From NCBI RefSeq assembly GCF_021130785.1, contig NC_060207.1, positions 193,238,501 to 193,302,500 of the forward strand: a stretch of DNA of 64,000 nucleotides, written 5' to 3'. Under the pieces are notes generated by a model, which worked only from the letters and a program-made list of their open reading frames with translations, did not search any database and had not been told where the DNA came from. Source of the stretch: Homalodisca vitripennis (Eukaryota; Arthropoda; Insecta; Hemiptera; Cicadellidae). Shown here one piece after another: positions 1 to 13,033 of the stretch (positions are counted from its first letter, which is position 1; every line of letters begins with the position of its first letter). The position numbers were made by a program, and so were the translations under genes.

Positions 1-3000
1 TATTACAACTTTTTCTTTTGAAATCATTGATGGGTGCTGTTACGAATTACTTAAAAATGTTTACATTGAAAGCTTCTTTACTGTCGATTATTCAAAATTA
101 TCTGCTTCCCTGCAAACAACAACTACAATTTATTCATATAAAAATATTTTTAAATAATTCAAGATTATTTATTGCCTGCCGTTACTCTGAAGCTTAATTT
201 TTTGTATACATTCTATCTTTGAAAAATTTTAAGATAAAATGTTTTCCATAAAATATGTTTGCACAAAATTATACAACTAATTTAAAACTACAAGACAGAC
301 AACGCTAAAATCGGATCAGGGTTGAGAAAAGTTGGAAAAACATAAAATCGACAACTGTTATATCTATCTTATCTTTATTTAGATATAACGTGTGAAGTGA
401 TATAACCCCACTCTTAATGACAGACAAGAGCCATCTAATATAATTTTGTGAAAATAAAAATATTATTTCAATACAAAGACACGAGCCACTAAAAAACAAA
501 TATAACCTAGAAGTTCAAATTTTCACTCTAAGGATGTCCAGGAGCAATTTATTTAGATGTCTCCGTCCCTGCACAGATTCTATACCCGTTATTGTGGACA
601 TGTACCATTTGTCCGAAATATGGACCATCTACAGCTTTTGGCACACATAAAAAAATTTCCGGACAAAATAATAGACCAGCTATAAATTTATTTATAGCAC
701 TTTAGCCCACTACTTTAAATATTTTTGCAGTGTGCTTAGCGATAAATAAGCATTTTTTGTAAGGATTAAAATCCTGCATTCAATTTTCTGCACGTTTTGA
801 GGTTATGTTGTGGTTCCAAGGAGTCCACTGTCGGCTCCTTTTACCGGTGGCGAGTGATGTTAGACATGATCATGAGTCTGGCGTACGGTTAACCCAGCCA
901 GCATAAATAGCCATATCTCTCTATCAAAAGTACTTTTTAATTACTTACTGATGAAATCCTATTTTAATCTTTTCAGCAGTAACGATTAAACGTTACTACA
1001 TTTATATTTTTTACAACTATTTGGTGTAAAACACAAATGACGCTCTCCTATGGTGCGTCATTTATTATGTGGGATTAGTGAAACTCCAGATTTAGTTTTC
1101 TAATAAAGTTTAAAACTAAATTGTTGTAAACTATGATGTGTGTGTGGTGTGTCTGCGTGAATGCTCTATCTTCAAATAGCACACATAAGTTATTGAGCCA
1201 ACTCATCTTTGAGGTGTATTTTTAGCTGTTAGTTAATCCACAGCAACGATTGGTTTTCGGTGTCCGCAGGATTATTCCATTTAAAAGTTGTGTACTGACA
1301 TCATCTTAAAATATTGTATTACACAGTCCGCCGACTGTTTATCGCTTCATCCAGCTTTATGTTGCGGAATAGCGCAGATTGGAGTTTCATTTTGTTTGTC
1401 CTCACACATTTGGCTCTTAAGAAAGATATAATTTTATTTTTGAGAACGAGAGTTGTGACATTGATTTATGACACCGAAGGTTTTCTAATACGTCTACCAA
1501 CGACTAGGGAATGTTTACAATAATGTACAGCTAATGCAAGGGATCATGTTTAATTAACGTGATCAATAATTGTAAGCCTGTATAAGTGAACTATTGTGGA
1601 CATTTTTTATTTGAGAGTTAGTTACTAAACATCAAGAAAGAAATAAAACATAGTAAAATTGAATTACAGTTCAAGGTTATTTTACTTTACTTGTTAATAC
1701 AGTTTTAATAAAAAAAAATATACATTTTGTGTGTGATATATTATTGTTTCTCAGCTGTTTGTGCTTTGTCTTACTTCGTACAAGCAATATCACTAATTTG
1801 TATTTTATCACTAAAGTTGTTTTAAAAACCAAGAAATTAATTGAAAAAGGGATTCCTGACTAAAACATCATTTCTTCCGGTGTATTGGAAATAATAATAG
1901 GCTGTATTATACCTTTAATTCTTAACTAAGATTCTATTTAACTTTTCTAATTTAAATAATGCTTGTTAAAATGTATAAACTATTCATATTAACAGTTCCT
2001 AGAAAAATCTTGCAACTTAATTTGTTAATAGCGGCAATGAAAAGTTCATATAATTATAATTGTATTTACAAGAGTGGAAAATACATTTCATTATAATTAA
2101 GCAAATTACAAATGAACGGTAGTGTAACTAAAATGGTAAATAACTTAATCTAATTTTAAAGAATATTGTAATACTCACATCAAAGACATAAATGCCGCAA
2201 CATTTACATGAATGGAAAACAAGCTTTTCCTAAAACAAATGTGTTGTGCAATTAGTTTCAATTTAAGTAATTTTACATAACGCGACCGTAATAAAATATA
2301 ACAATTTTGCTGGTTTTCATATTACAGGAGAAGCTTTAATAATGATTGCGAAACACATTTTGGAACTCATTTCGAAACTTAAATCTGTAGTATTTCCTCT
2401 CTTTACCTCAGTTTCGTTTTCGAATTCTGGATGAAAGTTGGATGAAAATTTAATTCTTTAATTCGCCTATTACCCGGGGGATAGAAAAATTCATTTCTGT
2501 CCGCCTGTTGTTTTTTTCTTTTCTATACGATTGTATTTCTATCTATCTGTCCACAGGACAGAGAGAGATGAAATAACCTATATAAATCTGAAATGTTGCG
2601 CGAAACCTGTTACACGAAATTTAGTGTAGCGTACCTTTACGTTTTAAGTATAATACTAAGAGCTTTGTAGCTATTGCAATATAGTACACTCATTATAAGG
2701 TTATGAAAGTTTGCATAGAGGTTCATGTTACGTTATAGGTACTCAAAAAGAAATTGTTTGCTCTTTTAATGACACCGGTCTACATTACATCTTATACAAC
2801 ATAAACTATAAAACCACCAAGTTGTGCAACAAAGTAAAATAACTTTGGTCCCAAAGGATGATCTGGTGCAGTTCACAATGAACTATATGATTTGCTATCT
2901 TCCATGCGACAGAAAACTGACCCACTTCCCTATTATTACAATGCATGATGAAAACCGAATGACAACAATAGCTGGACTAACTGTTGAGAAATCAAAGAGG

Positions 3001-3150
3001 CAGCTAAACCTCTCGTGATAAAAAAGTTCAGTTATGGAAATGTATTCATTTTAGGTTTACTGACAAGTTGGCTCACGTTTAGCCTCATTATTTAAATAAT
3101 TAAACGTTCTCCTTTTCATTTTCTCGCGTTTTTTTATAATTCTAATTTTA
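1..3150. other. Intergenic DNA, nothing recognised
   Basis: AT-rich sequence with only short chance frames. None of them resembles a protein I know, and codon use gives no support. The only structure I noted is a small hairpin at 1036-1063. A short C-rich/pyrimidine stretch near 2470-2570 is unremarkable. Confidence 0.6.
1036..1063. repeat. Short perfect hairpin
   Basis: AAATGACGC and its reverse complement GCGTCATTT form a 9-bp stem around a loop of about 10 bases. No promoter, terminator or repeat context explains it. It could be the core of a very short MITE or a chance palindrome. Confidence 0.4.
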
Positions 3151-3160
3151 GAATTCTTTT

Positions 3161-3440
3161 TTGAAGTAACTACTTCTTTTGGCGGGCTTTCGATGTATGT
3201 TTTACAAGGGAAAAAAACTTTCGATTCACGTAAGGTCACGCTTGTTCGCTCTGCATCCGCTAGGGACGGGACTATCGCGGCCATTTTGACATCAGGGCGT
3301 GTCTCCTATAGAGGCTATAAAGGCTTTCTGTCGCGATTTGGTGAAGTGACTATTTCTTTCGGCGGACCGTGGATGTATTTTTTGCATGGAAAAATCTTTT
3401 GTTTTGTTTATGTTTGCTACCTAATTTCTAAATAGAATGA
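3161..3440 (+). mobile_element. Helentron-like 5' end, partly duplicated
   Basis: Two related segments start at 3161 and 3341, about 180 bp apart. Each opens with GAAGT(A/G)ACTA(C/T)TTCTTT, followed by a GGCGG block, GATGTAT and a GGGAAAAA or GGAAAAAT tract. The same opening (GAAGTGAAAACTTCTTTAGG) occurs at the 5' end of the Helentron remnant at 15.5 kb, so I read this as one or two heads of a related non-autonomous element in direct orientation. The GC-richer middle, around 3236-3300, belongs to the first copy. No 3' terminus is recognisable nearby. Frames across this segment are shadows of the repeat. The family assignment is by inference from the shared head only. Confidence 0.4.
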
Positions 3441-4214
3441 CAGCTTTGCTGGAACGTAAAATACCGTTTTATAAACATTTGATCTAAACCACCAATAGGT
3501 GGCGTTAATGAAATATCTGTTAGGAGAGATTAAAAGGGAAATATAAACCACAATAACATGCAACATTATACGGAAAATAACGAAACGTGTCTCTAAGCAG
3601 TGTTTTACTATGATTTGTTTTTAAATGTTAGATCAGTATTCTGATATAATTATTGTAATTAATGTCGGAAATATCACACCGTCTGGATCTATGCCTACTT
3701 CTAATGACTTTCCTTGGTTATGGATTTTTCAGGTTAGGTTAATTTACTTAGCTCCAACTTAAAAGTTGTCTAAATCTAATACTCTGCTATTAGTACTCTG
3801 CTCATAAAATTCAATTTATACTCTGCTATTAGTGGCTATGTTGACTTTAAAACTCTAGGATACTTCAAACGTCCAACAATAATTGCAAAAATAGTAAAAT
3901 ATATGATAAAATACTGGTTTGAATACATCTGCAAACTACTTATTTATTTATTATTAATTCCAATGTAAAATTGATTAACTTTCTGCATAATTTAATAGCT
4001 GCATTTAAAGCTCATCGCATTCTTAATTGAATTTCAGCACGGTTAATATTAATTCCTACACCAGTTTACTACTATTTTCGTACTGATGAGATTTAAAAAA
4101 TGGATTAAAAATAAATTTCTTAGATATTTTCTAGCTCACAAAGTCGTAATCCTGTAATTTAATCCTGGAAGAAATTATTTCTTCTTTTGATTATAACTAT
4201 AACCTCAAATCAAT
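3441..4214. other. Intergenic DNA, nothing recognised
   Basis: AT-rich, without a recognisable gene or element. Confidence 0.5.
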
Positions 4215-4510
4215 TACATTGGACCTCATCTTACATTCATTAAAAAATAATTTATGCAAAAAAAGATGTTTCATGCAAAACTTCAAGTCTATCGCTCATT
4301 TCAATCCTGAGAAGTCCATCGGACAAACAGAGAGCTCCACTGTCGGGCAGAAAAGAAATTTCAACATCCCTCTGGCAGATAAAAGAGAAATTGAACCAGA
4401 CTACTGAGAGATAAGCTTTACTGGTGCTTAGCGAAATGTAATGGATGGACACGCATCATCATAGAACAAATTTTTTACGGAAAAAACAAACTTTCATGCA
4501 AAATTTAAAG
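4215..4510 (+). repeat. Copy of dispersed TTCAAGTCTAT motif repeat
   Basis: It contains ATGCAAAACTTCAAGTCTAT, a related GCAAAATTTAAAG about 220 bp later, and purine-rich links resembling the acaGACAGACA stretches of other copies (11.5-11.9, 35.05, 35.79 and 43.05 kb). The two overlapping short frames here are not convincing genes. The class of the element is unknown to me; only the shared motif is seen directly. Confidence 0.35.
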
Positions 4511-5820
4511 TTTTTTATTGTAATTTTTCTTAAAATAACTTGCCACTTGATACATTCACATTTTACAACATTACAGTACAACAGTTACAGCTTGAAATAG
4601 TAAGGTACCACTGAGGAATAAACAAGATTAGCTAACGAGGCGAGGGAGATCCTCAGGGGAGGGTGTGACGACAGATTGCCTCAGGGTGTAATACAAAGTG
4701 ACAGACAGTATATTACATTAACCCGCTATGTATTGTACAAGAGATCGTTTATCTGATAACTTCTCATTTTATTGTTTTCGCGAACGCTCTTATGGTATCT
4801 CATCCCTGCCATATTGCAGTGGTTAACACTGTGGAATATTCTCCTGCATTTCATATTTTAATTGTTAAAATAAACACAGTTTACTCTTTAAACAGTGCAC
4901 TTTGCCATTAAAACTCCACTAAATCGACTGTTATTATTTTAGACGCTTATTTCTGTTCCCATATCGGATTAAGTAGTAGCTGTTAGTAGTAGCTGTTACT
5001 TTTTTCAAACATATATACAAATTAAGGAGTAATTAAGTTTAAGCTTATTTCAGTTTACATTTTTTAATTATTTAATATCTCTCCACGTTGTGTTTTCGTT
5101 TTTGCAAAGTCTTAAAACTAATTTTAAGACTTTACCTTAAGAACGTCCACATTTTATACTATACATGACTTCAATGATAATTGTAGGTTACAACACCTAA
5201 ATAAGATCATTTTACTATTAAAATCCTTTTGAAATTAAAAATAACTACCCAATAGAAATATTTGCACAGTATGAATAATACTAATTGGCTTTCTTCAGGA
5301 GAGAATATGTTTCAATTGTTCATTTCATTATTCATTATGATTGATTCTCTGTTCTATGATTAGTAGAATTAATATTCTATCGATATTCTCATCATCACTA
5401 TTCTCTGTTTTATGATTAATAAACATTTGCTATACATTTAGTTCCAAAGTTTATTATTTGTTATTCTTCCATCGTAAATAACAAACTTTAAAGCAAGAGT
5501 TTATTACTTATTGTATATTAATTTATATTTTTATAATTCTTAAGGTGCTTTCTATTTGAATATAATTAAAAAATTTGAACTACATATACGCAGTACGTAA
5601 TATTAGGTTTATTTACAATGGTGAACATACGAATCTTAAATTAACTATTTCAGGCACTAACATTTTATTTATATATATAATACAATTTTCTTTCAAAGAG
5701 GCCAGAATAATATTAATATACTTTATTGAATTTGAATATACTATCGATTTAGCACAAAATACTTTAAATTACATAGCTATCTGGGAACACTTGATTCAAA
5801 GCAAATTTTGACATCAATTC
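4511..5820. other. Intergenic DNA, nothing recognised
   Basis: AT-rich. A 78-codon frame at 5575-5811 is low complexity and has no ATG start. Confidence 0.5.
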
Positions 5821-6066
5821 TTAGCTCTAATTCACCTTCCGCTCAGTGCACTGTCTGAAATCTGACACTGTCACAGTCTTGACTCCTGAAATCTTAAACC
5901 CACGTTTGCGCCCGCCTGAAGACAACCAAAAAAAGTCGTTTAACATCAGAGACGCGTAGACTACAAATAGAAATCTTGTTATCCAGTATACATCCAATGT
6001 AAACTAGATGAAAAGCTGTTCTCATTGCATTGCACAAGGACTGAGTGGAAGGTGAAATGGAGCTAA
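5821..6066. mobile_element. MITE of family B with about 27-bp inverted ends
   Basis: The left end reads TTAGCTCTAATTCACCTTCC and the right end is close to its reverse complement (GGAAGGTGAAATGGAGCTAA), giving an element of about 246 bp with no coding capacity. Pieces of the same family, with the CTCCTGAAATCT and CAGATTTCAGAC blocks, recur at 25.07, 43.22, 44.66 and 49.20 kb. The target duplication is not obvious, so the superfamily is unknown. Confidence 0.55.
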
Positions 6067-7936
6067 ACTACAGGTATTCTCAAAAAATAAGTTACCAGTT
6101 GTTTTATTGAATAAAGTGAAAATATTACTATTCAAATTCTATACAAAAAAATAATTAACATTACTTATAAAATGCGTTGTTTTCAAATGCTATAAGAACT
6201 GTTAATTTGATTATATCTTACTGTAGCAGACAATGAGCTGTTGGCATCCTGTAATGTTAATTATGTTAATGAAGATCACAACATAAGCGCTGATTAATTC
6301 AGGTCAAGTGCGCTATACAGTTAGGGACCCTTGTACTTAGGTAATCAGGATTATTAGGTCCTTGTGTATGTGTGACAATATATAGTAATTTGTGTTAAAA
6401 TTATGTAAAATAAGAAATAATTCTTGGGCACTTTAGAACGCACAATGTTAAATATTACATCTTAATTTTAAGTATTTAGTAATGAAAAGCAAGATCTTAT
6501 TTTATTTAATGCAAGTAAATAAATTTTAACTCGAGTAAGTTGAATTATTTTCAGATAAAAGAAAAATATTAATTTTAAACTTTATATTTCAAATATTCAA
6601 ATCGAATTTCTTTATTGGTTTTACTTTTGTGTTTAGCAATATTAATAAAAATGCATTGCAACTCTTTTTGCCGAATTTTTATAATTGTGTTATAGGTCAT
6701 AACGAAAAGTTGTTTTAGGATTGAATGGAAAGTCATTTACTTTTCACATAGAAATTCAGCGAACCAGATTGCCTGCGTTTGTTCTGATAAGGACAGGTTG
6801 CTTCTTTGTCTGTTTTTTTTTTTTTTTTTTATTCAATGAAATAATCTATTCAGATATTTTAGTTATATTGCTTGTGCAAAATATAAACGTGGGCGTAGGT
6901 CAATCAGTAATAAGCTTAAGATGAATGAGGTGTTTAGGAAATATAAGTAAAATTCTTTATTACCACCGATATTTGTTTCCGTTTCACAACGCGTCCAAAT
7001 CTGGTTAACCAATTAAGTTCTTGAACCATTTCGACTGCAAAAGCTTCAAGCTAAAACGGCTAATAAAAATAGACTTCTTTCACAGGTGAATTGGAGGGAT
7101 GAGATTAAACGTGGTTGAAACAAGACGACTATAGCTTCATCAATCAACGACCAACTTTACAAAACAGTGAGCAACACAAAGTACTTTCTTTGTAAAGGCT
7201 TTTCACTTTTTGGCATTTTACCCATATCTTCTTTATTCTAATTATTTATTATTTTAATGGTTTCCTATAATATCCTTGGATAGTTCTTGGAAGTAATTTT
7301 TTTTTAATACTACTTCATCTTAGGCTTCTTAATTCTGTTCCATTATGGCGGATTTTTTCGTATCCCGACATTGCTTATGAATAATATGTTCACCAACTCG
7401 TGAATATATCAAGTAAAAATTGCATTATTTACATTTTATAATAAACTTTATTACTTTTGTAGATATTAGATAACAATTATAGTTCTCATAATATGCAATT
7501 TTTATGGTGGTAATTTTCAAATATATTCAGCTGCTAATTGTATGGCGAATTTGAATACTACTTCTTACTTCACACACATTAAATATCATTGTAGTATCAA
7601 AATGTGTATTTTGATTTCAACTGTCTTATTTATTAGATCATTTTGTTAAATAAAATAATATTTTTAGGGTGCAGTTTATGAACAATTTTAAATACAAAAC
7701 TGTTTCCATAATTCATTATAAGTTAATATTTAAGTTTTTTTTTATTCTTTAAGTTTAAGCATTTTTCAAATTGTTAAAACTCAATTGAAAGCACTTTTCC
7801 AAATGTTTTCTTAAACAACTCCTCAATAATAAACCTGGTTAAAAATTTGTTACCTTCTCGTGTTATAGTAAGAGTAACACAACTATTGATTTAAAAGTTC
7901 TTTTATGTACGTTTTGGTATACCCTGTAAATGGGGT
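6067..7936. other. Intergenic DNA, nothing recognised
   Basis: Only simple AT-rich sequence and a run of about 18 T at 6813-6830. Confidence 0.5.
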
Positions 7937-8019
7937 TTAACACTCTCACTGCATCTCTATCCTGAATGATGATGAGTATTATAATAAGACTAGGTTGCTT
8001 GCCGCAGTGAACGTGTTAA
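7937..8019. mobile_element. 83-bp MITE with TTAA ends
   Basis: TTAA at 7937-7940 and 8016-8019 bracket inverted ends CACTCTCACTGC and GCAGTGAACGTG (10 of 12 positions match). TTAA duplication plus terminal CAC is compatible with a miniature piggyBac-type element. A decayed relative of nearly the same length lies at 24807-24888. Confidence 0.55.
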
Positions 8020-11000
8020 AATAATTATTTTTTATTTTCACCAGCATGTTCACTTAACATTGTTCAGTGTAACGGTATTTTTAAAATTGTTGTACCATAC
8101 AATCCAATTTTACGTTTTAAAGTTTCTCAAAACTACCATCGCCTTCTGAACTAGGCAATTTTAGGGTATTTTTCTAAGTTTAAAATCATTATACTAAGTT
8201 CCCTGGGGTAATATTATGGGGAATAGAGAATGAAATTATTGTACTTACTTGTTAAGATCATATACCGCACAGGTGGTCTCACTCATACTGTATAGTCTGT
8301 TTGAGCAGATATGTTTTATTGTCAGTTTCTGTTTAATAACAAAACTAAAAACCGCTCTCTATAGCAAAGCTGAAATTTTCAATAATTTAATTTGATTTCA
8401 ATTTCAATATTCACACATTTCGATTCTGTGTGAACTGAAAATAGATGATTTTTATGATACCTACAGCATCCACCTAAACACTGAGAATTCATTTATTGTT
8501 CAGCGCATTTTTCAGCAGTATTACACCGTGTGATTTTATATTTATTAACCATCTAAAAAACTGTATCATTTCTCTAGGGTAAATAAATAAATACTGTGGA
8601 ACTCCTACAATAACACATAATCCTGCCAAATATGTGTTCGAAACCGTTTTATAATCAATAATAGCGTGTAAAGGGCCAAGTACAGAAAATAAATTGAATA
8701 CCCGAGTATCTATATATTTTACCATATCCTCTTTTTTATTTTGTCTAAAAACTCACTTTGCTGAAATAAGATCATTTTTCCTTTCTACCTTACATATTAT
8801 AAACTAATATGTGGTCAATAGAATGTTGATAACTCAATTATATACATTTTCCACCTAGTAAAGTTACGGTAATGAAGTTTATCATTCCAATCATTGCTGT
8901 ATTGTTGTAGCTGCCGTAAAGTTTGTAAACCTCAGAGTTTGAGGTCTGATAGAGCGCGGGTTAGTTTGTGGTCGGTCAGTTTGTTGCCAACTCTATTGTG
9001 TTCACTATATTACTTTATATGTACCTATGCTACGTTTCAGGTTCAAAATTTCCAAATAGACTGTAAATCTCGTAAAATAAGTGGATGGAATATTGCATTA
9101 TCAGAAATCTAGTTTCAATGTATTTATTGAATTTGAAAAATCCAGTAGAAAGGCAATTATTTTTATTTTTCCATAAAAGCTATTTAAACTTGTTTCCATG
9201 AATTGAGGTTTTACGAATGATGTTCTAACAGCACATGTGCATAAGAAAAATGTATGCATAATGTGTAAAAACATGTTTTTTTTAACATTGTTCTTATGGG
9301 GCTATATACAAGATGGCTGCCAGTACTTGAATATACAACAGAGTTATACACAAAAGCTAGATTGTGTCCTTATACAATTCAAATTGGCTCTCGGCATCCG
9401 GATTATACGATAGTGAGTGGAACTGTAATTATTCCATTAGAGAAAAACTATAAAGAACCCGTGTTGTGGCACTCGCTGAATTTGTCTGTAATAAATATTT
9501 AGTGCCTTAGTTTAAAGATGTGCACCGTAAAAGGAAGTGGAGGGATGACGGGGAGTATGAGACGCTGAGTATATACTCTGCCTTTACAGTTGAGTACTCT
9601 CAAAGAGGTAATGTTAACATACTGCTCCTATCTCTCAGACACATTTCACTATTATACATTACACACGCTTACCTCCACACACCTCTTCACTGGTATGTTT
9701 TTGGAATCCCAAGCAAGGACTACTAATATTCCATTTGAACTAATGTAAAAATATTTTTTTACATTAAATTTCAATGAACTTGGAGACAAGATCTTCAAAC
9801 GTCTGTTTAAAGAGATATACAATAAATATTTGTACAGTGAAATAAAGTATATTTTATACACTGATACTTCAAAATAGTGTAAGATCAAAGCTCCCGTTAG
9901 ACAATTAGAGAAATCGGCTAAATTTTAAGTATTTATCATAAAATTAAATACAGTTTTTGTTGGCTGCAACGGAAACCAATATATGGTCTACAGTAAGCAA
10001 AAATTGGATGTCGGAACGTAGTTTTTACGTGTCAAACCACAAACGTTGCAATGCAATTGTAATCCCATATTGAAAACAGATCCGTTGATTTTGATAAAAC
10101 CTGATATTCAAATAATTGGACATTACTAGAATTACATTAAACGATTTCTAATACAGTTATTCTTTGTGGGTATACATGCATTATGATTCTATTAGGATTA
10201 CATCCATATTGTAAAAGTTATAAAATACATAATAAGATATCTTAATACTACACTATTTTTAGTCCCATCCAATTCGTAAAGATAGATTGTTTTTGAGACT
10301 TGATTTAACTTATAAACTACATAACCGTAATGTGTGTGAGTGTGTGTATCGGACAGGTTGGTTGAATACTCTATACGGCGAATATTTAACACAATTCATT
10401 AAATTAAACGTGAAACTTGGTTGGAAATATTTTCAGTTTTTGGAATTTGTTTTAATCTGATTGTTAAGGTAAGTGCACTGAGTTTGTTGTCACTGAAGGA
10501 TCTCTTACTACCACCATACGCGTAATCAACAATCACAAGGGTTGAAATGCAGTGTAATTTGAATTACTTAACCCAATTGTCCCTTAATGTGAACTGAGAG
10601 GTGGTAACCGCTAGATTTCAAAACTAATACTATATATGAGCAGACAATATTTTTTTCACGATCCTTCAGGTTTTATCGAGTTCAAATTAATTATTTGCAA
10701 AATTTTATTTTTAATTAGGTGCTGTATCATAAAAAAACAAATAAATTTCCAAATAAAAGGCTAAACAGTTGTAGCAAAATAAAAGAGAAGGTTACACTCT
10801 AACATAGAAAGAACTCATAGCAACAAATGAAACACATCATGAAAGTTATATTTGTTTTATAGCCAATCTCATTATCATGGTGGCGCCTATTGCTGCCTTT
10901 ACAGCGGCCCAGTGTAGTAGGAAGCACGAACAGTGGGAGGGGGTGGGGTATATACCCCGCTCTAGTAACGATATGCACAGTACTCAACCTAAATAAACAG

Positions 11001-11240
11001 CCTTGGTCCTTGCATCCGCTGCCTTATTAGCACTATTCAACTAGGATTACATCTCCACCTTAATACATAGAGACAACAGTTTTGTCTCTTTTGTAACCTC
11101 TCTGACATAAACGTGAATGTCTGAATTCTGACTAGATATTATGGAGTTAGTAATTCAATAAATAATTCAAATCATCGTGACACTGTTGGAAGTTGCAGGA
11201 CTAATATTGAATGACAGTTTAGTGACAAAACGTTTACATT
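8020..11240. other. Intergenic DNA, nothing recognised
   Basis: Several frames of 60-80 codons occur but show no domain, no consistent start and no conservation that I recognise. Confidence 0.5.
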
Positions 11241-11372
11241 AATAATGGATTAGACAATTGCGCAGTAAACCTTTCCTTAGAGCAGCCTTTAAATTGATAA
11301 TAATTATTACATGTATTACATGTTCCTGTATATATTGTAAATGATGGAAATAAACACATTCATTCATTCAAA
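11241..11372 (+). mobile_element. LINE 3' tail
   Basis: The segment ends in GGAAATAAACACATTCATTC with a short ATTC microsatellite tail. That is the usual 3' end of jockey/CR1-type non-LTR elements in insects, and the tail at 42.6 kb is similar. No coding part is attached, so the copy is strongly 5' truncated. The upstream boundary is approximate. Confidence 0.45.
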
Positions 11373-11379
11373 AGTTTTG

Positions 11380-11910
11380 AATGCTCTGAGGTAAAGTTTA
11401 TGTAGCGAATACACAAATACAACGTGTATCGAGGGATCCGACAGAACGTAACGAAAGAGGCAGCGCACACACGGACAGACGGACACATTGCCCTTTTAGT
11501 TTTGTACAATAAAATCAATAGAGCTCTTCTTTGGACCAAGAGGAACCTATGTACCAAGTTTCAAGTCTCTATGACCTCTCTATCAAGAATTAACCGCTCT
11601 TAAAGGTAGACAGACAGACATGCAGGTGAACTGTCCTTTGACCCTCTGTCAGTCGTTGGACCAAGATGAACCTGTGTGTAAGTTTCATGTCTCTAGGATT
11701 TTTCTATCAAAGATTAATTATTGTACAAACGAGCAGATTAGAGGCAGATGGACAGCCTTTTGAGTGTTTGACCTTCTTCATTGGCGTTCTTCATTGGGAA
11801 AATATGAACCCTTACACCAAGTTTCAAGTCTCTCGTATCTTTCTACCAAGAGTTATCGCACAGACGGACGGAAAACGACACGATTTCAATAAAGCCCTGT
11901 CAGGATCTTA
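11380..11910 (+). repeat. Degenerate tandem array of the TTCAAGTCTCTA motif
   Basis: Three units have CCAAGTTTCAAGTCTCTA-like cores near 11553, 11676 and 11817 (spacings 123 and about 141 bp). Each is followed by a TCTA(T/C)CAAGAgTTA block and a GACAGACAGACA or GACGGACGG tract. An 81-codon frame across units 2 and 3 is repeat-derived. Copies of the core are scattered through the window. Confidence 0.5.
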
Positions 11911-13030
11911 ATAATGATGAAACCTACTTTACTTTAATAGCTCGTCTCAAAAAATTTTAAAACAATACGTAAGTGTTTACCCATCTTTAACGAACTTGTG
12001 AATAAATTTCGCAATGTAATAATTAAATGAGTATATCGAGCCTTGTTTAGGCCGTAAAGTAAGGGAAAGAAATCCCTAGTATTTCGGAATGGTGAAGAGA
12101 ACAAAGAAGATTAACAGTTTGATAAATTGCCTAACCAGTTAACACTCCGGTGGTTTATAAGCTTACGGTACATTTAATTCAAAATATGAGTATGGAATTT
12201 CTTACCTTTATAAAACCGCTCATTTATCAATTCGAAATATGATAAACACCTGAGTATGCAGCATTACTTATTATGCAGTGATATTTCAGTCTAATGAGTA
12301 GTGAACAGAAAACAGTGGCTTATGGAAGTTACTGGTCTATACAGTGAGTTGGGATTTTACTGATACAGATAATGTTTCCATTTTCAATATATGGTATGGA
12401 AACTAAAAACATACTGGATAAGACCCTGCCAACATACTTTTCTATACTTATGGAAATAATGATTAACAATGCATACAAGATTACTTAAAAGTATCTCATT
12501 GTTAAGTTTGATATCAAAATATAAAGAGTTAATTATCAATTACTTTCTATCAATAAACGATACTGCTGGTCAATATTGCTGAGTAATTAAGTCCAAGGTC
12601 AGGTGCCATTGAGACATTCTGTTTCCCTGTCCAACGCTCGAGAGTTAATTATTTAAATAAACCACTTTTCGGCAGGTGGTCTGTTAATTATATAAATTGT
12701 ACTCACCAGCCATCCCTGTGGGTTACGTGAGAAGTTGGTTGGCTACCCCCGCTATAGCTGATTATTTTCCAGCTATAGCTACCATCTTCAGCTGATCTAC
12801 CATCTCTATAGCTGAAACACGGGAGCAACGTAAAAACGGAAGTCTATTCTAAGTTGATACTATCCAAACAATTTTTTAATATAAATATGTACATAAATTA
12901 TTGACATTTATTATCTTGTGATATATTAGAGGAACGCTTATTTCTTTTATTGATGCTTAAGATTCCATAATTTCATTTTATATATGTGTTATTGTTATGC
13001 ATTAAAAATTTGTATTACACAACGTTTCGT
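11911..13030. other. Intergenic DNA, nothing recognised
   Basis: No gene seen. A run of AGCTATAGCT-like words at 12750-12815 gives several small overlapping palindromes. Confidence 0.5.
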
Positions 13031-13033
13031 GGA

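Noticed and set aside
3057..3435. Overlapping plus and minus frames of 75-80 codons
   Set aside because: They are shadows of the Helentron-like head; the GC-rich block creates long frames on both strands.
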